Source: Gelria sp.
GTDB taxonomy: Bacteria > Bacillota > Syntrophomonadia > Syntrophomonadales > Syntrophomonadaceae
Direction of reading: 5' to 3'
Length of the DNA: 6,371 nucleotides
NCBI GenBank assembly: GCA_012839665.1
Contig: DUMX01000323.1
Location: forward strand, 1 to 6,371
Shown here: piece after piece, positions 1 through 5,588 of the stretch
How the letters are laid out: each line of letters opens with the position of its first letter
Numbering within the stretch: the stretch's first letter is position 1
The notes under the pieces: generated by a model
Database searches by the model: none
Told to the model about the DNA's origin: nothing
Seen by the model: the letters and a program-made list of their open reading frames with translations, nothing else
Translations under genes and position numbers: made by a program

Positions 1-234
1 AGGTAGGTCAGATACAGGTTCCTCCTGTAGTTCGATGCTGCCGTCAGTTTTACGTACAGCTACAGCTACTTTCTCAGGCCCTCGCATCATTACATTATGA
101 ACAAAAAAGTTCAATATGGTGGTATGGCAGTTATCGAAGGTGTAATGATGCGAGGGCCTGAGAAAGTAGCTGTAGCTGTACGTAAAACTGACGGCAGCAT
201 CGAACTACAGGAGGAACCTGTATCTGACCTACCT
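1..234. repeat. Perfect 94-bp inverted repeat (arms 1-94 and 141-234)
   Basis: Bases 1-94 are the exact reverse complement of 141-234; I checked every pair in ten-base blocks and found no mismatch. Pairing stops abruptly at 95/140, leaving a 46-nt spacer (95-140) that contains the start codon of the first gene. The right arm is ordinary coding sequence (codons 16-46 of the DUF1385 gene), so the left arm is a backward copy of part of that gene. No natural element is recognisable in it: there are no transposase ends, recombinase sites or terminator features. The position at the extreme edge of the sequence, the perfect identity and the coding origin fit a fold-back chimera from amplification or assembly. 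A genuine inverted duplication is possible but less likely. Confidence 0.97.
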
Positions 235-1005
235 GCGCGTTACTCCTTTTTAAAATGGCCTTTCCTACGGGGTACCTATGTTTTAATTGATTCAATGGTA
301 GTAGGCATGCGGATGCTTAATAAATCAGCTAATATGGCACTGGATGAAGAGGAAGAGGAACTTACTACCGTTGAAATGGTCATCACCGGCATATTAGCTT
401 TTGCCCTGGCTATATTGCTTTTTGTGATATTACCTACTGCCATTGTACATTATACCAGCCGCTTTCTTGGTGGTGTTTTAGCCCAGAATATAGTAGAAGG
501 TATTATACGGATTATCTTTTTCCTGGCTTATGTTTGGGCTATTGGCAAGATGGAGGATATAGATCGGGTTTTTATGTATCATGGTGCGGAACACAAATCT
601 ATATTTGCTCAAGAAGCCGGTGAAGAACTTACTGTGGAGAATACTAGCAAATATACCACGCTCCACCCCCGCTGCGGTACTAGTTTTATTCTCATCGTTT
701 TGATTATTTCCATTCTGGTATTTGCCCTGCTGGGAGAAGGAAACCTTTTTTACCGCATATGGTCCAGAATTGCAGTTCTGCCAATAGTAGCAGGTTTAGG
801 TTATGAATTTCTTAAGTTTAGTGGAAAATATTATAATAACCGTTGGGCTCGGTTTTTAATTGCACCAGGCCTTTATTTGCAAAAACTAACTACCCGAGAG
901 CCTGATGACAGCCAATTAGAAGTTGCTATTGCTGCCTTAAAAGCAGTAATCCCCGGGGAGAAAACCGAAGGGTTTTTGACACTGAAGGACGCTGAAAATT
1001 TATGA
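97..1005 (+). CDS. yqhQ: DUF1385 family membrane protein, YqhQ-like
   Basis: A 302-residue integral membrane protein of the DUF1385 family, related to Bacillus YqhQ; its biochemical role is not established. Family hallmarks are the N-terminal GGMAVIEGVMMRGP (8-21), YHGAEHKSIFAQE (161-173), HPRCGTSF (190-197), GYEFLKF (235-241) and PGLYLQKLTTREPD (257-270). The conserved His, Glu and Cys residues could form a metal or catalytic site, but that is inference. Likely membrane segments lie at about 94-119, 132-152, 196-213 and 224-242, following an acidic stretch (DEEEEE, 83-88). The ATG at 97 gives an N-terminus of the family type, only a few residues before the GG-AVIEGVM motif, so the protein appears complete. 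No Shine-Dalgarno sequence precedes it, because the upstream bases are the inverted copy of its own codons; its true upstream region is probably missing. The gene ends just before prfA, a neighbourhood I recall from other Firmicutes. Confidence 0.9.
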   Translation: MNKKVQYGGMAVIEGVMMRGPEKVAVAVRKTDGSIELQEEPVSDLPARYSFLKWPFLRGTYVLIDSMVVGMRMLNKSANMALDEEEEELTTVEMVITGILAFALAILLFVILPTAIVHYTSRFLGGVLAQNIVEGIIRIIFFLAYVWAIGKMEDIDRVFMYHGAEHKSIFAQEAGEELTVENTSKYTTLHPRCGTSFILIVLIISILVFALLGEGNLFYRIWSRIAVLPIVAGLGYEFLKFSGKYYNNRWARFLIAPGLYLQKLTTREPDDSQLEVAIAALKAVIPGEKTEGFLTLKDAENL

Positions 1006-1124
1006 ATAACACTGAATTTTTTTTTAGATTTTTTAACGCTGATGATTTTTATGATTACCGTACCCTAAGGGTACGCAGCAAAATTAAAAGAGGGAGGGTT
1101 TCGAATGTTGCACAAATTGGATAG
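1002..1124 (+). CDS. Possible 40-residue small protein between yqhQ and prfA
   Basis: This open frame starts with an ATG whose ATGA overlaps the yqhQ stop codon, the classic geometry for translational coupling. It runs through the whole intergenic region and ends at TAG 20 nt inside prfA in another frame. The product begins MNNTEFFFRFFNADDF, continues YDYRTLRVRSK and has a basic C-terminal part. I recognise no family. For it: the ATGA overlap, and a mixed acidic/aromatic then basic composition that is not obviously nonsense. Against it: the small size, a weak and distant ribosome binding site (GAAGGA, 984-989, 12 nt from the ATG), a T9 run (1017-1025) encoding part of the FFF stretch, and overlap with the prfA ribosome binding site. 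It may simply be an open leader region. Confidence 0.25.
   Translation: MNNTEFFFRFFNADDFYDYRTLRVRSKIKRGRVSNVAQIG
1025..1055 (+). promoter_or_regulatory. Weak candidate sigma-A promoter before prfA
   Basis: TATGAT at 1050-1055 matches the -10 consensus at five of six positions and lies about 50 nt before the prfA ATG. The -35 region is poor: TAGATT at 1025-1030 with a 19-nt spacer, or a plain T-rich tract at nearer-optimal spacing. A better -35-like TTGACA lies at 976-981 inside the end of yqhQ, but only TATGAA (1001-1006) at 19 nt follows it. AT-richness makes chance matches easy. Confidence 0.25.
1059..1075. promoter_or_regulatory. 17-bp perfect palindrome in the prfA leader
   Basis: CGTACCCT-A-AGGGTACG has two 8-bp arms around one central base. 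It starts four bases after the candidate -10 box, so it would overlap the transcription start: a typical operator position. As RNA it could form a 7-bp stem with a 3-nt loop. No U-tract follows on either strand, so it is not an intrinsic terminator. Whether a protein binds it is unknown. Confidence 0.4.
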
Positions 1125-2172
1125 TATCGAAGAAAAATATAATGAACTAACTGAACAATTGAGCAGGCCGGAAGTAATATCCGACCAGAGCAAATTCCAA
1201 AAGTATGCCAAGGCTCATTCGGACCTCAGTGACATAGTTTCCAAATATCGGGAATACAAATCATTAATCCAGCAAATTGATGATGCCCAGGAGATGCTTG
1301 CCGAGGAACCGGAAGAAGATTTTAAAGAGCTGTTGTTAGAGGAATTGGAAACCTTGAAGGAAAAGCAAGATTTAGCAGAACATGATTTAAAAGTGTTGCT
1401 GTTACCCCGTGACCCTGATGATGAGAAGAACGTTATTATGGAAATTCGTGCCGGAACCGGGGGAGATGAGGCGGCTCTTTTCGCCAGCGATTTGTTCCGT
1501 ATGTATACTCGATATGCTGAATTACAGGGTTGGAAGATAGACATCATGGATTCTCATTATACAGATATTGATGGTATCAAAGAAATAATATTTGTAATTG
1601 AAGGACAGGGAGTCTATAGCCGGCTTAAATATGAATCAGGTGTACACCGGGTACAACGAGTTCCCAGCACTGAATCAGGTGGTCGCATACACACCTCTGC
1701 GGCTACGGTAGCCGTATTACCTGAAGCGGAAGAGGTGGAAGTAGAAATAGATGCCAACGAAATTCGGGTAGATGTATATTGTTCCAGCGGACCCGGAGGA
1801 CAGTCGGTAAATACTACCCAATCGGCTGTACGCCTTACCCATGTTCCTACAGGTTTGGTAGTAACGTGTCAGGACGAAAAGTCGCAGCATAAAAATAAAG
1901 CCAAAGCCTTGCGGGTTTTAAGGGCCCGACTCAAAGAGACTATGGAAGCTGAACTTAATGCAGAAATGGCCGGTGCTCGTAAGAGCCAGGTGGGTAGTGG
2001 TGACCGTAGTGAGCGTATACGTACCTATAATTTCCCCCAGGGTAGAGTTAGTGACCATAGAATTAATCTTACCCTGCATAAACTGGATTTGGTACTGGAA
2101 GGGGAGCTAAATGAAATTATTGATGCCCTTATAGCCCATGACCAGGCTGAGCTTTTAAAACAGGTGGATTAA
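1105..2172 (+). CDS. prfA: Peptide chain release factor 1 (RF1)
   Basis: RF1 recognises UAA and UAG stop codons in the ribosomal A site and triggers hydrolysis of peptidyl-tRNA. The 355-residue length is normal for the family. The N-terminal ~100 residues are a charged helical domain, followed by the core motif MEIRAGTGGDEAALFA (112-127). The stop-codon tripeptide lies in HRVQRVPSTESGGRIHTSA: PST at 187-189 replaces the textbook PAT and keeps the P-x-T form that separates RF1 from RF2 (SPF). The catalytic GGQ is at 231-233 in SSGPGGQSVNTTQSAVRL; its glutamine is the target of PrmC, encoded next. The ATG at 1105 is set by a strong GGGAGGG (1092-1098) six bases upstream. The stop is one base before the prmC start codon, implying co-translation. 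Nothing looks truncated or altered. Confidence 0.98.
   Translation: MLHKLDSIEEKYNELTEQLSRPEVISDQSKFQKYAKAHSDLSDIVSKYREYKSLIQQIDDAQEMLAEEPEEDFKELLLEELETLKEKQDLAEHDLKVLLLPRDPDDEKNVIMEIRAGTGGDEAALFASDLFRMYTRYAELQGWKIDIMDSHYTDIDGIKEIIFVIEGQGVYSRLKYESGVHRVQRVPSTESGGRIHTSAATVAVLPEAEEVEVEIDANEIRVDVYCSSGPGGQSVNTTQSAVRLTHVPTGLVVTCQDEKSQHKNKAKALRVLRARLKETMEAELNAEMAGARKSQVGSGDRSERIRTYNFPQGRVSDHRINLTLHKLDLVLEGELNEIIDALIAHDQAELLKQVD
2162..2167 (+). promoter_or_regulatory. Ribosome binding site deciding the TTG start of prmC
   Basis: AGGTGG lies in the last codons of prfA, six bases before TTG 2174. No in-frame ATG occurs near the expected N-terminus of PrmC, so this site supports the TTG. Confidence 0.6.
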
Positions 2173-2173
2173 C

Positions 2174-3049
2174 TTGCAGATTTGGACGATAAGAAAATTA
2201 CTGGAGTGGACCAGTAATTATTTTAAAGAAAAAAACATTAGGGAAGCCCGCTTAGAGGCGGAAATCCTGCTGGCCCGGGCACTGGGAAAAGACCGGGTCT
2301 ATTTATATGCTAATTATGATGCTCCGGTTAACCAGGATGAAAGAGGCATCTTCAGGGAATTCATTAAAAGAAGGGTCAGGAAGGAGCCCTTAGCTTATAT
2401 TACCGGAATCAAAGAATTCATGTCACTAGAATTCAGGGTTAATCCAACGGTTTTAATTCCTCGTCCAGAAAGTGAAATTCTGGTGGAGCAGGCTATAGAA
2501 CTGTTTAGTGATCAGCCCTGCTCTATCTGTGATGTAGGTACGGGCTCAGGTGCGATAGCTATTAGTCTGGCCCACTACCTACCTTTGGCTCGGGTTTTTG
2601 CCTGTGATATATCGAGGCAGGCACTGGAAATAGCTCGTGAAAACGCAGCTCGGCTGGAGGTGGAGGTTGAATTTCAGGAAGGGGATTTACTTTCCCCCTT
2701 TTTAGATAAAGAAAACTATTTTGACTTAATAGTAGCTAACCTGCCCTATATTGCGTTAGAGGATTACCGTACCCTGGATTCCGGGGTAAAAAGTTACGAA
2801 CCACAAATTGCTTTGCTTGCTCCCGGAGATGGGTTGGATATTTACCGCCGTCTTTTGCCTCAAGCTCATACCCTGCTTAAAGAGGGGGCTTATTTATATA
2901 TAGAAATAGGGTGGCAGCAGGGGGAAAAGGCTTTAGGGATGATGAATAATTTTACAGAAGTGCAATTAATTAAAGACCTGGCCGGGTATGACCGGGCAGT
3001 CATGGCCAGAAAGGGGCCAGTTGATGGTAACCGAATATTGGAAAGTTGA
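2174..3049 (+). CDS. prmC: Release factor glutamine N5-methyltransferase
   Basis: PrmC (HemK) uses S-adenosylmethionine to methylate the amide of the GGQ glutamine in release factors, raising termination efficiency; its substrate RF1 is encoded immediately upstream. The 291 residues fit the family. Residues 1-85 form the helical substrate-binding domain, including EARLEAEILLARALG (24-38) and EPLAYITGIKEFM (71-83). The Rossmann methyltransferase domain follows, with the lead-in LIPRPESEILVE (94-105), the SAM-binding DVGTGSGAIAI (120-130), and acidic CD at 144-145. The motif that contacts the glutamine reads ANLPYI (188-193), where NPPY is the usual form; Asn189, Pro191 and Tyr192 remain. Translation starts at TTG, one base after the prfA stop. 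The 3' end overlaps the next gene by 26 nt. The Leu in NLPY is a tolerated variant in my judgement, not a sign of inactivity. Confidence 0.96.
   Translation: MQIWTIRKLLEWTSNYFKEKNIREARLEAEILLARALGKDRVYLYANYDAPVNQDERGIFREFIKRRVRKEPLAYITGIKEFMSLEFRVNPTVLIPRPESEILVEQAIELFSDQPCSICDVGTGSGAIAISLAHYLPLARVFACDISRQALEIARENAARLEVEVEFQEGDLLSPFLDKENYFDLIVANLPYIALEDYRTLDSGVKSYEPQIALLAPGDGLDIYRRLLPQAHTLLKEGAYLYIEIGWQQGEKALGMMNNFTEVQLIKDLAGYDRAVMARKGPVDGNRILES
3011..3016 (+). promoter_or_regulatory. Ribosome binding site deciding the sua5 start
   Basis: AAGGGG lies seven bases before ATG 3024, inside the 3' end of prmC. It favours this start over the in-frame ATG at 2988, whose extra 12 residues (MTGQSWPERGQL) look like out-of-frame prmC sequence. 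Confidence 0.6.
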
Positions 3050-3998
3050 CCCGGTAAAACCGGAATTAGATATCATAATGCAGGCTGCAGCCTTAATACA
3101 GGATTTACAACTGGTAGCATTTCCTACTGAAACTGTTTATGGACTGGGTGCTTTGGCCAGTTCCAGTGAGGCAGTGGCGAAAATCTTTGTGGCCAAAGGC
3201 AGGCCCACAAAAAATCCCCTGCTGGTACATGTAAGTAAAAAAGAACAAGTAGATAGTTTGGTTGAGGAGATACCGGAAACGGCCAGTTTATTGATGGACA
3301 AGTTCTGGCCTGGTCCCTTATCGATTATATTACCGTCCCGGAAGGAAGTTCCAGCTACTGTTCGCGGAGGGAAAAAAAGTGTGGGTTTAAGGATGCCGGC
3401 TCACCCGGTGGCAAGGGCCCTTATTGACCATACCGGGCCTGTTGCTGCTCCCAGTGCTAACCTCTCGGGTCGTCCCAGTCCCTTGACCGCTGAGCATGTC
3501 AGAGCTGACCTGGATGGCAAAATTGCAGCAGTTTTAGATGCCGGCAGCACTGGAATCGGATTAGAATCAACTATAATAGATTTAAGCCAGGGGAAATATC
3601 AGATATTGCGTTTGGGAGGACTTCCTCTAGAGGAATTGCAGCAAGTACTGGGCGATAAAGTGCAAATTACCGAGAAAGGCAGAGGCGAATTATTTCGTTA
3701 CCAAACAGGCTTTCGGGTTATTATTTGTCAAAATGAAAAGGAACTTATTAGTCAGCAGGAGTATTGGCTTATACAAGGAAAAAAATTGGCAATTGTTTCA
3801 AGTAAACCAGGATACCAACATATAATTAATAAATCAGTTAGTGTATATGATTTAGACCTGGGCCAGGATAGTAGTAATCTCTATGCTATATTACGTGATG
3901 CAGAACATCACGGTATCGAGATACTGCTTTTCTCCCCCTTACCTCAAAACTTAACCGGTATTAGCCAAGCCCTGCTGGAACGTATAAATAAATTATGA
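3024..3998 (+). CDS. sua5: L-threonylcarbamoyladenylate synthase, two-domain Sua5/YwlC type
   Basis: The enzyme makes threonylcarbamoyl-AMP from threonine, bicarbonate and ATP, the first step of the tRNA t6A37 modification. From ATG 3024 it has 324 residues, and its start (TEYWKVDP) resembles YwlC proteins. The YrdC domain spans about 15-205: VAFPTETVYGLGALA (31-45), KGRPTKNPLLVHV (58-70), KFWPGPLSIILP (93-104), GLRMPAHPVARALI (121-134), APSANLSGRPSP (142-153) and GLESTIIDL (179-187). The small C-terminal Sua5 domain covers about 253-324. Two oddities are visible. The usual LRPG after the EST strand reads LRLGG (196-200). The linker (about 210-250) lacks the SPGMKY-HYAP motif common in long Sua5 proteins, with only a faint echo near ELFRYQTGFR (222-231). 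The YrdC core looks intact, so synthase activity is expected. It overlaps prmC by 26 nt. Confidence 0.93.
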   Translation: MVTEYWKVDPVKPELDIIMQAAALIQDLQLVAFPTETVYGLGALASSSEAVAKIFVAKGRPTKNPLLVHVSKKEQVDSLVEEIPETASLLMDKFWPGPLSIILPSRKEVPATVRGGKKSVGLRMPAHPVARALIDHTGPVAAPSANLSGRPSPLTAEHVRADLDGKIAAVLDAGSTGIGLESTIIDLSQGKYQILRLGGLPLEELQQVLGDKVQITEKGRGELFRYQTGFRVIICQNEKELISQQEYWLIQGKKLAIVSSKPGYQHIINKSVSVYDLDLGQDSSNLYAILRDAEHHGIEILLFSPLPQNLTGISQALLERINKL

Positions 3999-4053
3999 AT
4001 TAAGAGTTAAAACGCTCTTGGGGTTGGTTTAACCTTGATAGGGGATTACATAA

Positions 4054-4638
4054 ATGGAACAGCTTTTAACTATTATACTGGTAGCAGTAGTACTGGGCTT
4101 GGATGCATTTTCTCTTTCTCTAGGTCTGGGACTACAGGGAAGAACCCGAGGTTATGGATTGAAATTTTCTGGTATCGTAGGGGGCTTTCATATTATAATG
4201 CCATTGGTGGGGCTTAACTTGGGTTTGGTGGCAGGGAAATTTCTTGGTATTTGGGCTTCCCGTCTGGGGGCAGTTATTTTGGCTTACATCGCTATTGATT
4301 TTATTGTTAAAGGTTATCGCGAAACTCGACCCCGTAGTTATTCCTTCAAAGAAGGCAAATCAATAATTGCAGAACAAGGCGATTCTTATCAGGATAATTG
4401 GGGTAGTATGTTATTGATGGGAACTTCCGTAAGCATTGATGCCTTGACAGTAGGATTTAGTTTAGGTACCTTTAAAATGCCCGTTTTTATAACTGTAATG
4501 ATTATGGGTATTATAGCTGCTATCATGAGCCTGCTAGGATTCTTAGGGGGGCGAATGTTTAGTCGTCTGGTTGGGAGCTATGCTCAGATGGCCGGGGGGA
4601 TAGTCCTGGCAGTATTGGCTGTGAAATTACTGTTTTAA
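4054..4638 (+). CDS. mntP: Manganese efflux pump MntP family
   Basis: A 194-residue inner-membrane protein of the MntP (DUF204, YwlD) family, which exports Mn2+ and protects against manganese excess. Six membrane segments are visible at about 3-27, 36-60, 66-88, 118-140, 143-165 and 173-194, arranged as two related halves. Each half carries the family Asp motif: GLDAFSLSLGLG (15-26, Asp17) and SIDALTVGFSLG (127-138, Asp129). A hydrophilic loop at about 89-117 separates the halves. ATG 4054 follows AGGGG (4040-4044) by nine bases. Its position between sua5/ywlC and a ywlE-like gene matches the Bacillus ywlC-ywlD-ywlE order. The 55-nt gap upstream is too short for a yybP-ykoY manganese riboswitch, so no manganese control is visible here. 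Specificity is taken from the family. Confidence 0.93.
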   Translation: MEQLLTIILVAVVLGLDAFSLSLGLGLQGRTRGYGLKFSGIVGGFHIIMPLVGLNLGLVAGKFLGIWASRLGAVILAYIAIDFIVKGYRETRPRSYSFKEGKSIIAEQGDSYQDNWGSMLLMGTSVSIDALTVGFSLGTFKMPVFITVMIMGIIAAIMSLLGFLGGRMFSRLVGSYAQMAGGIVLAVLAVKLLF

Positions 4639-4644
4639 AGGGGG
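4637..4644 (+). promoter_or_regulatory. Ribosome binding site deciding the GTG start of the fusion gene
   Basis: AAAGGGGG overlaps the mntP stop codon and lies nine bases before GTG 4654. The alternative in-frame ATG at 4663 would be 18 bases away, too far, so GTG is preferred. Confidence 0.6.
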
Positions 4645-4653
4645 AAAACGGCT

Positions 4654-5583
4654 GTGAAAAGGATGCTTTTGGTTTGTACCGGTAATACTTGTCGCAGTCC
4701 CATGGCACAAGCTATTTTAACCAAACTCCTGCAAAGCAGCGAAACCGGAGAAGAAAAATATGAGATATTAAGTGCCGGATTAAATACCATTGCTGGATTA
4801 TCTGCCAGTCCTGAGGCAGTGAAGACAATGGCTGCTGAAGGTATAGACCTTACCTACCATAAATCTTGCCAACTTGATGCCAACCTGATTCATAATGCTG
4901 ATTATATTCTTACTATGACTGGTGCCCAGCGTGACTATCTCCAGGACAAGTTTTCTGATAAAGCCCCGGTTATCTACACTCTATATGAATTTGTCGGGGA
5001 AGATAAAGATATTATTGACCCTTTGGGCAGGGGGTTGGACGCTTATCAGGAATGTGCCGCCCAGTTTAAAGAATTATTACCCCAGGTTTTTAATAAACTA
5101 CAAAACATACAAAAGCCGGTTCAGAATAAAACTAAGCTGGTCATTGGCGGTGACCATGCTGGTTTAGAACTTAAAAGCACCCTCATAAAGGTTTTGGAAG
5201 CGGAGAACTATGAGATTATAGACTGTGGCACCTTTTCCGCTGAATCGGTAGATTATCCGGATATTGCTGAAAAAGTAGCAACAGCAGTCCTGAAACATAA
5301 AATTATGGGCATCATAATTTGTGGGACCGGAATAGGTATTTCTATTGCTGCCAATAAAATTCCGGGGATAAGAGCAGCCCTCTGCTATAACCTGGAAACT
5401 GCCAGATTGGCCCGTGAGCACAATGATGCTAATATTGTTGCACTGGGAGCCCGTATGCTTGATACCCGATTGGCTATTGATATCGTTAAGGTTTTTCTGA
5501 CTACTGGATTTGTTGCCGGAAGGCATCAGAGCCGGGTAGAAAAGATAGCACAAATGGAGAAAAATTGTTTTGGAAGGAGTTAA
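4654..5583 (+). CDS. ywlE-rpiB: YwlE-type low-molecular-weight phosphatase fused to ribose-5-phosphate isomerase B
   Basis: One uninterrupted 309-residue frame holds two complete enzymes. Residues 1-150 are a low-molecular-weight protein phosphatase: P-loop VCTGNTCRSPMAQ (7-19) with Cys8, Thr12 and Arg14, and the acid loop DPLGRGLDAY (122-131) with Asp122. The Thr in CTGNTCR is the residue linked to phosphoarginine specificity in Bacillus YwlE, so an arginine phosphatase is likelier than a tyrosine phosphatase (inference). After a short linker (151-160, QNIQKPVQNK-like), residues 161-305 are RpiB, which interconverts ribose-5-phosphate and ribulose-5-phosphate: GGDHAG (165-170), SVDYPDIAEKVA (198-209), ICGTGIGISIAANK (222-235, catalytic Cys223), REHNDAN (254-260) and GRHQSRVEKI (289-298). 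All active-site residues appear present in both halves. In Bacillus these are adjacent separate genes, so loss of one stop codon could have produced the fusion. A GTG start is used. Confidence 0.95.
   Translation: MKRMLLVCTGNTCRSPMAQAILTKLLQSSETGEEKYEILSAGLNTIAGLSASPEAVKTMAAEGIDLTYHKSCQLDANLIHNADYILTMTGAQRDYLQDKFSDKAPVIYTLYEFVGEDKDIIDPLGRGLDAYQECAAQFKELLPQVFNKLQNIQKPVQNKTKLVIGGDHAGLELKSTLIKVLEAENYEIIDCGTFSAESVDYPDIAEKVATAVLKHKIMGIIICGTGIGISIAANKIPGIRAALCYNLETARLAREHNDANIVALGARMLDTRLAIDIVKVFLTTGFVAGRHQSRVEKIAQMEKNCFGRS
5575..5579 (+). promoter_or_regulatory. Ribosome binding site deciding the GTG start of glyA
   Basis: AGGAG, within GGAAGGAG at 5572-5579, lies nine bases before GTG 5589 and inside the last codons of the fusion gene. 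No in-frame ATG occurs before the conserved N-terminal region, so GTG is the best start. Confidence 0.6.
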
Positions 5584-5588
5584 ACCGG

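Noticed and set aside
1..94. Start-proximal inverted repeat as an invertible promoter, attachment site or transposon end
   Set aside because: The arm is plain yqhQ coding sequence in reverse; there is no recombinase gene, core site or target duplication nearby, and it abuts the sequence edge.
1005..1040. T9 run and second T-rich tract after the yqhQ stop as an intrinsic terminator
   Set aside because: No GC-rich stem precedes the T tracts, so there is no terminator hairpin.
1053..1066. 14-nt repeat gattaccgtaccct, also found at 2762-2775 within prmC
   Set aside because: Both copies would read DYRTL in their frames, which is curious, but one 14-mer match in 6.4 kb is plausible by chance plus shared codon use, and the flanks do not match.
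1215..1547. 110-codon minus-strand frame inside prfA
   Set aside because: Serine-rich antisense shadow of a clearly coding RF1 gene; no plausible ribosome binding site or domain.
2978..3020. CTGGCC (2978-2983) able to pair with GGCCAG at 3004-3009 or 3015-3020, as a switch masking the sua5 ribosome binding site
   Set aside because: All segments lie in prmC coding sequence with ordinary codons, and the stems are only 6 bp; no independent sign of selection for structure.
3999..4053. yybP-ykoY manganese riboswitch or terminator before mntP
   Set aside because: Only 55 nt are available, with weak short stems (AAGAG/CTCTT, GGTT/AACC) and no riboswitch core or U-tract.
4035..4217. 60-codon + strand frame overlapping the start of mntP
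   Set aside because: It is an out-of-frame shadow of mntP with low-complexity Ser/Gly/Thr content and no family resemblance.
5164..5553. 129-codon minus-strand frame inside the RpiB domain
   Set aside because: Antisense shadow of a conserved enzyme domain, with no recognisable protein features.
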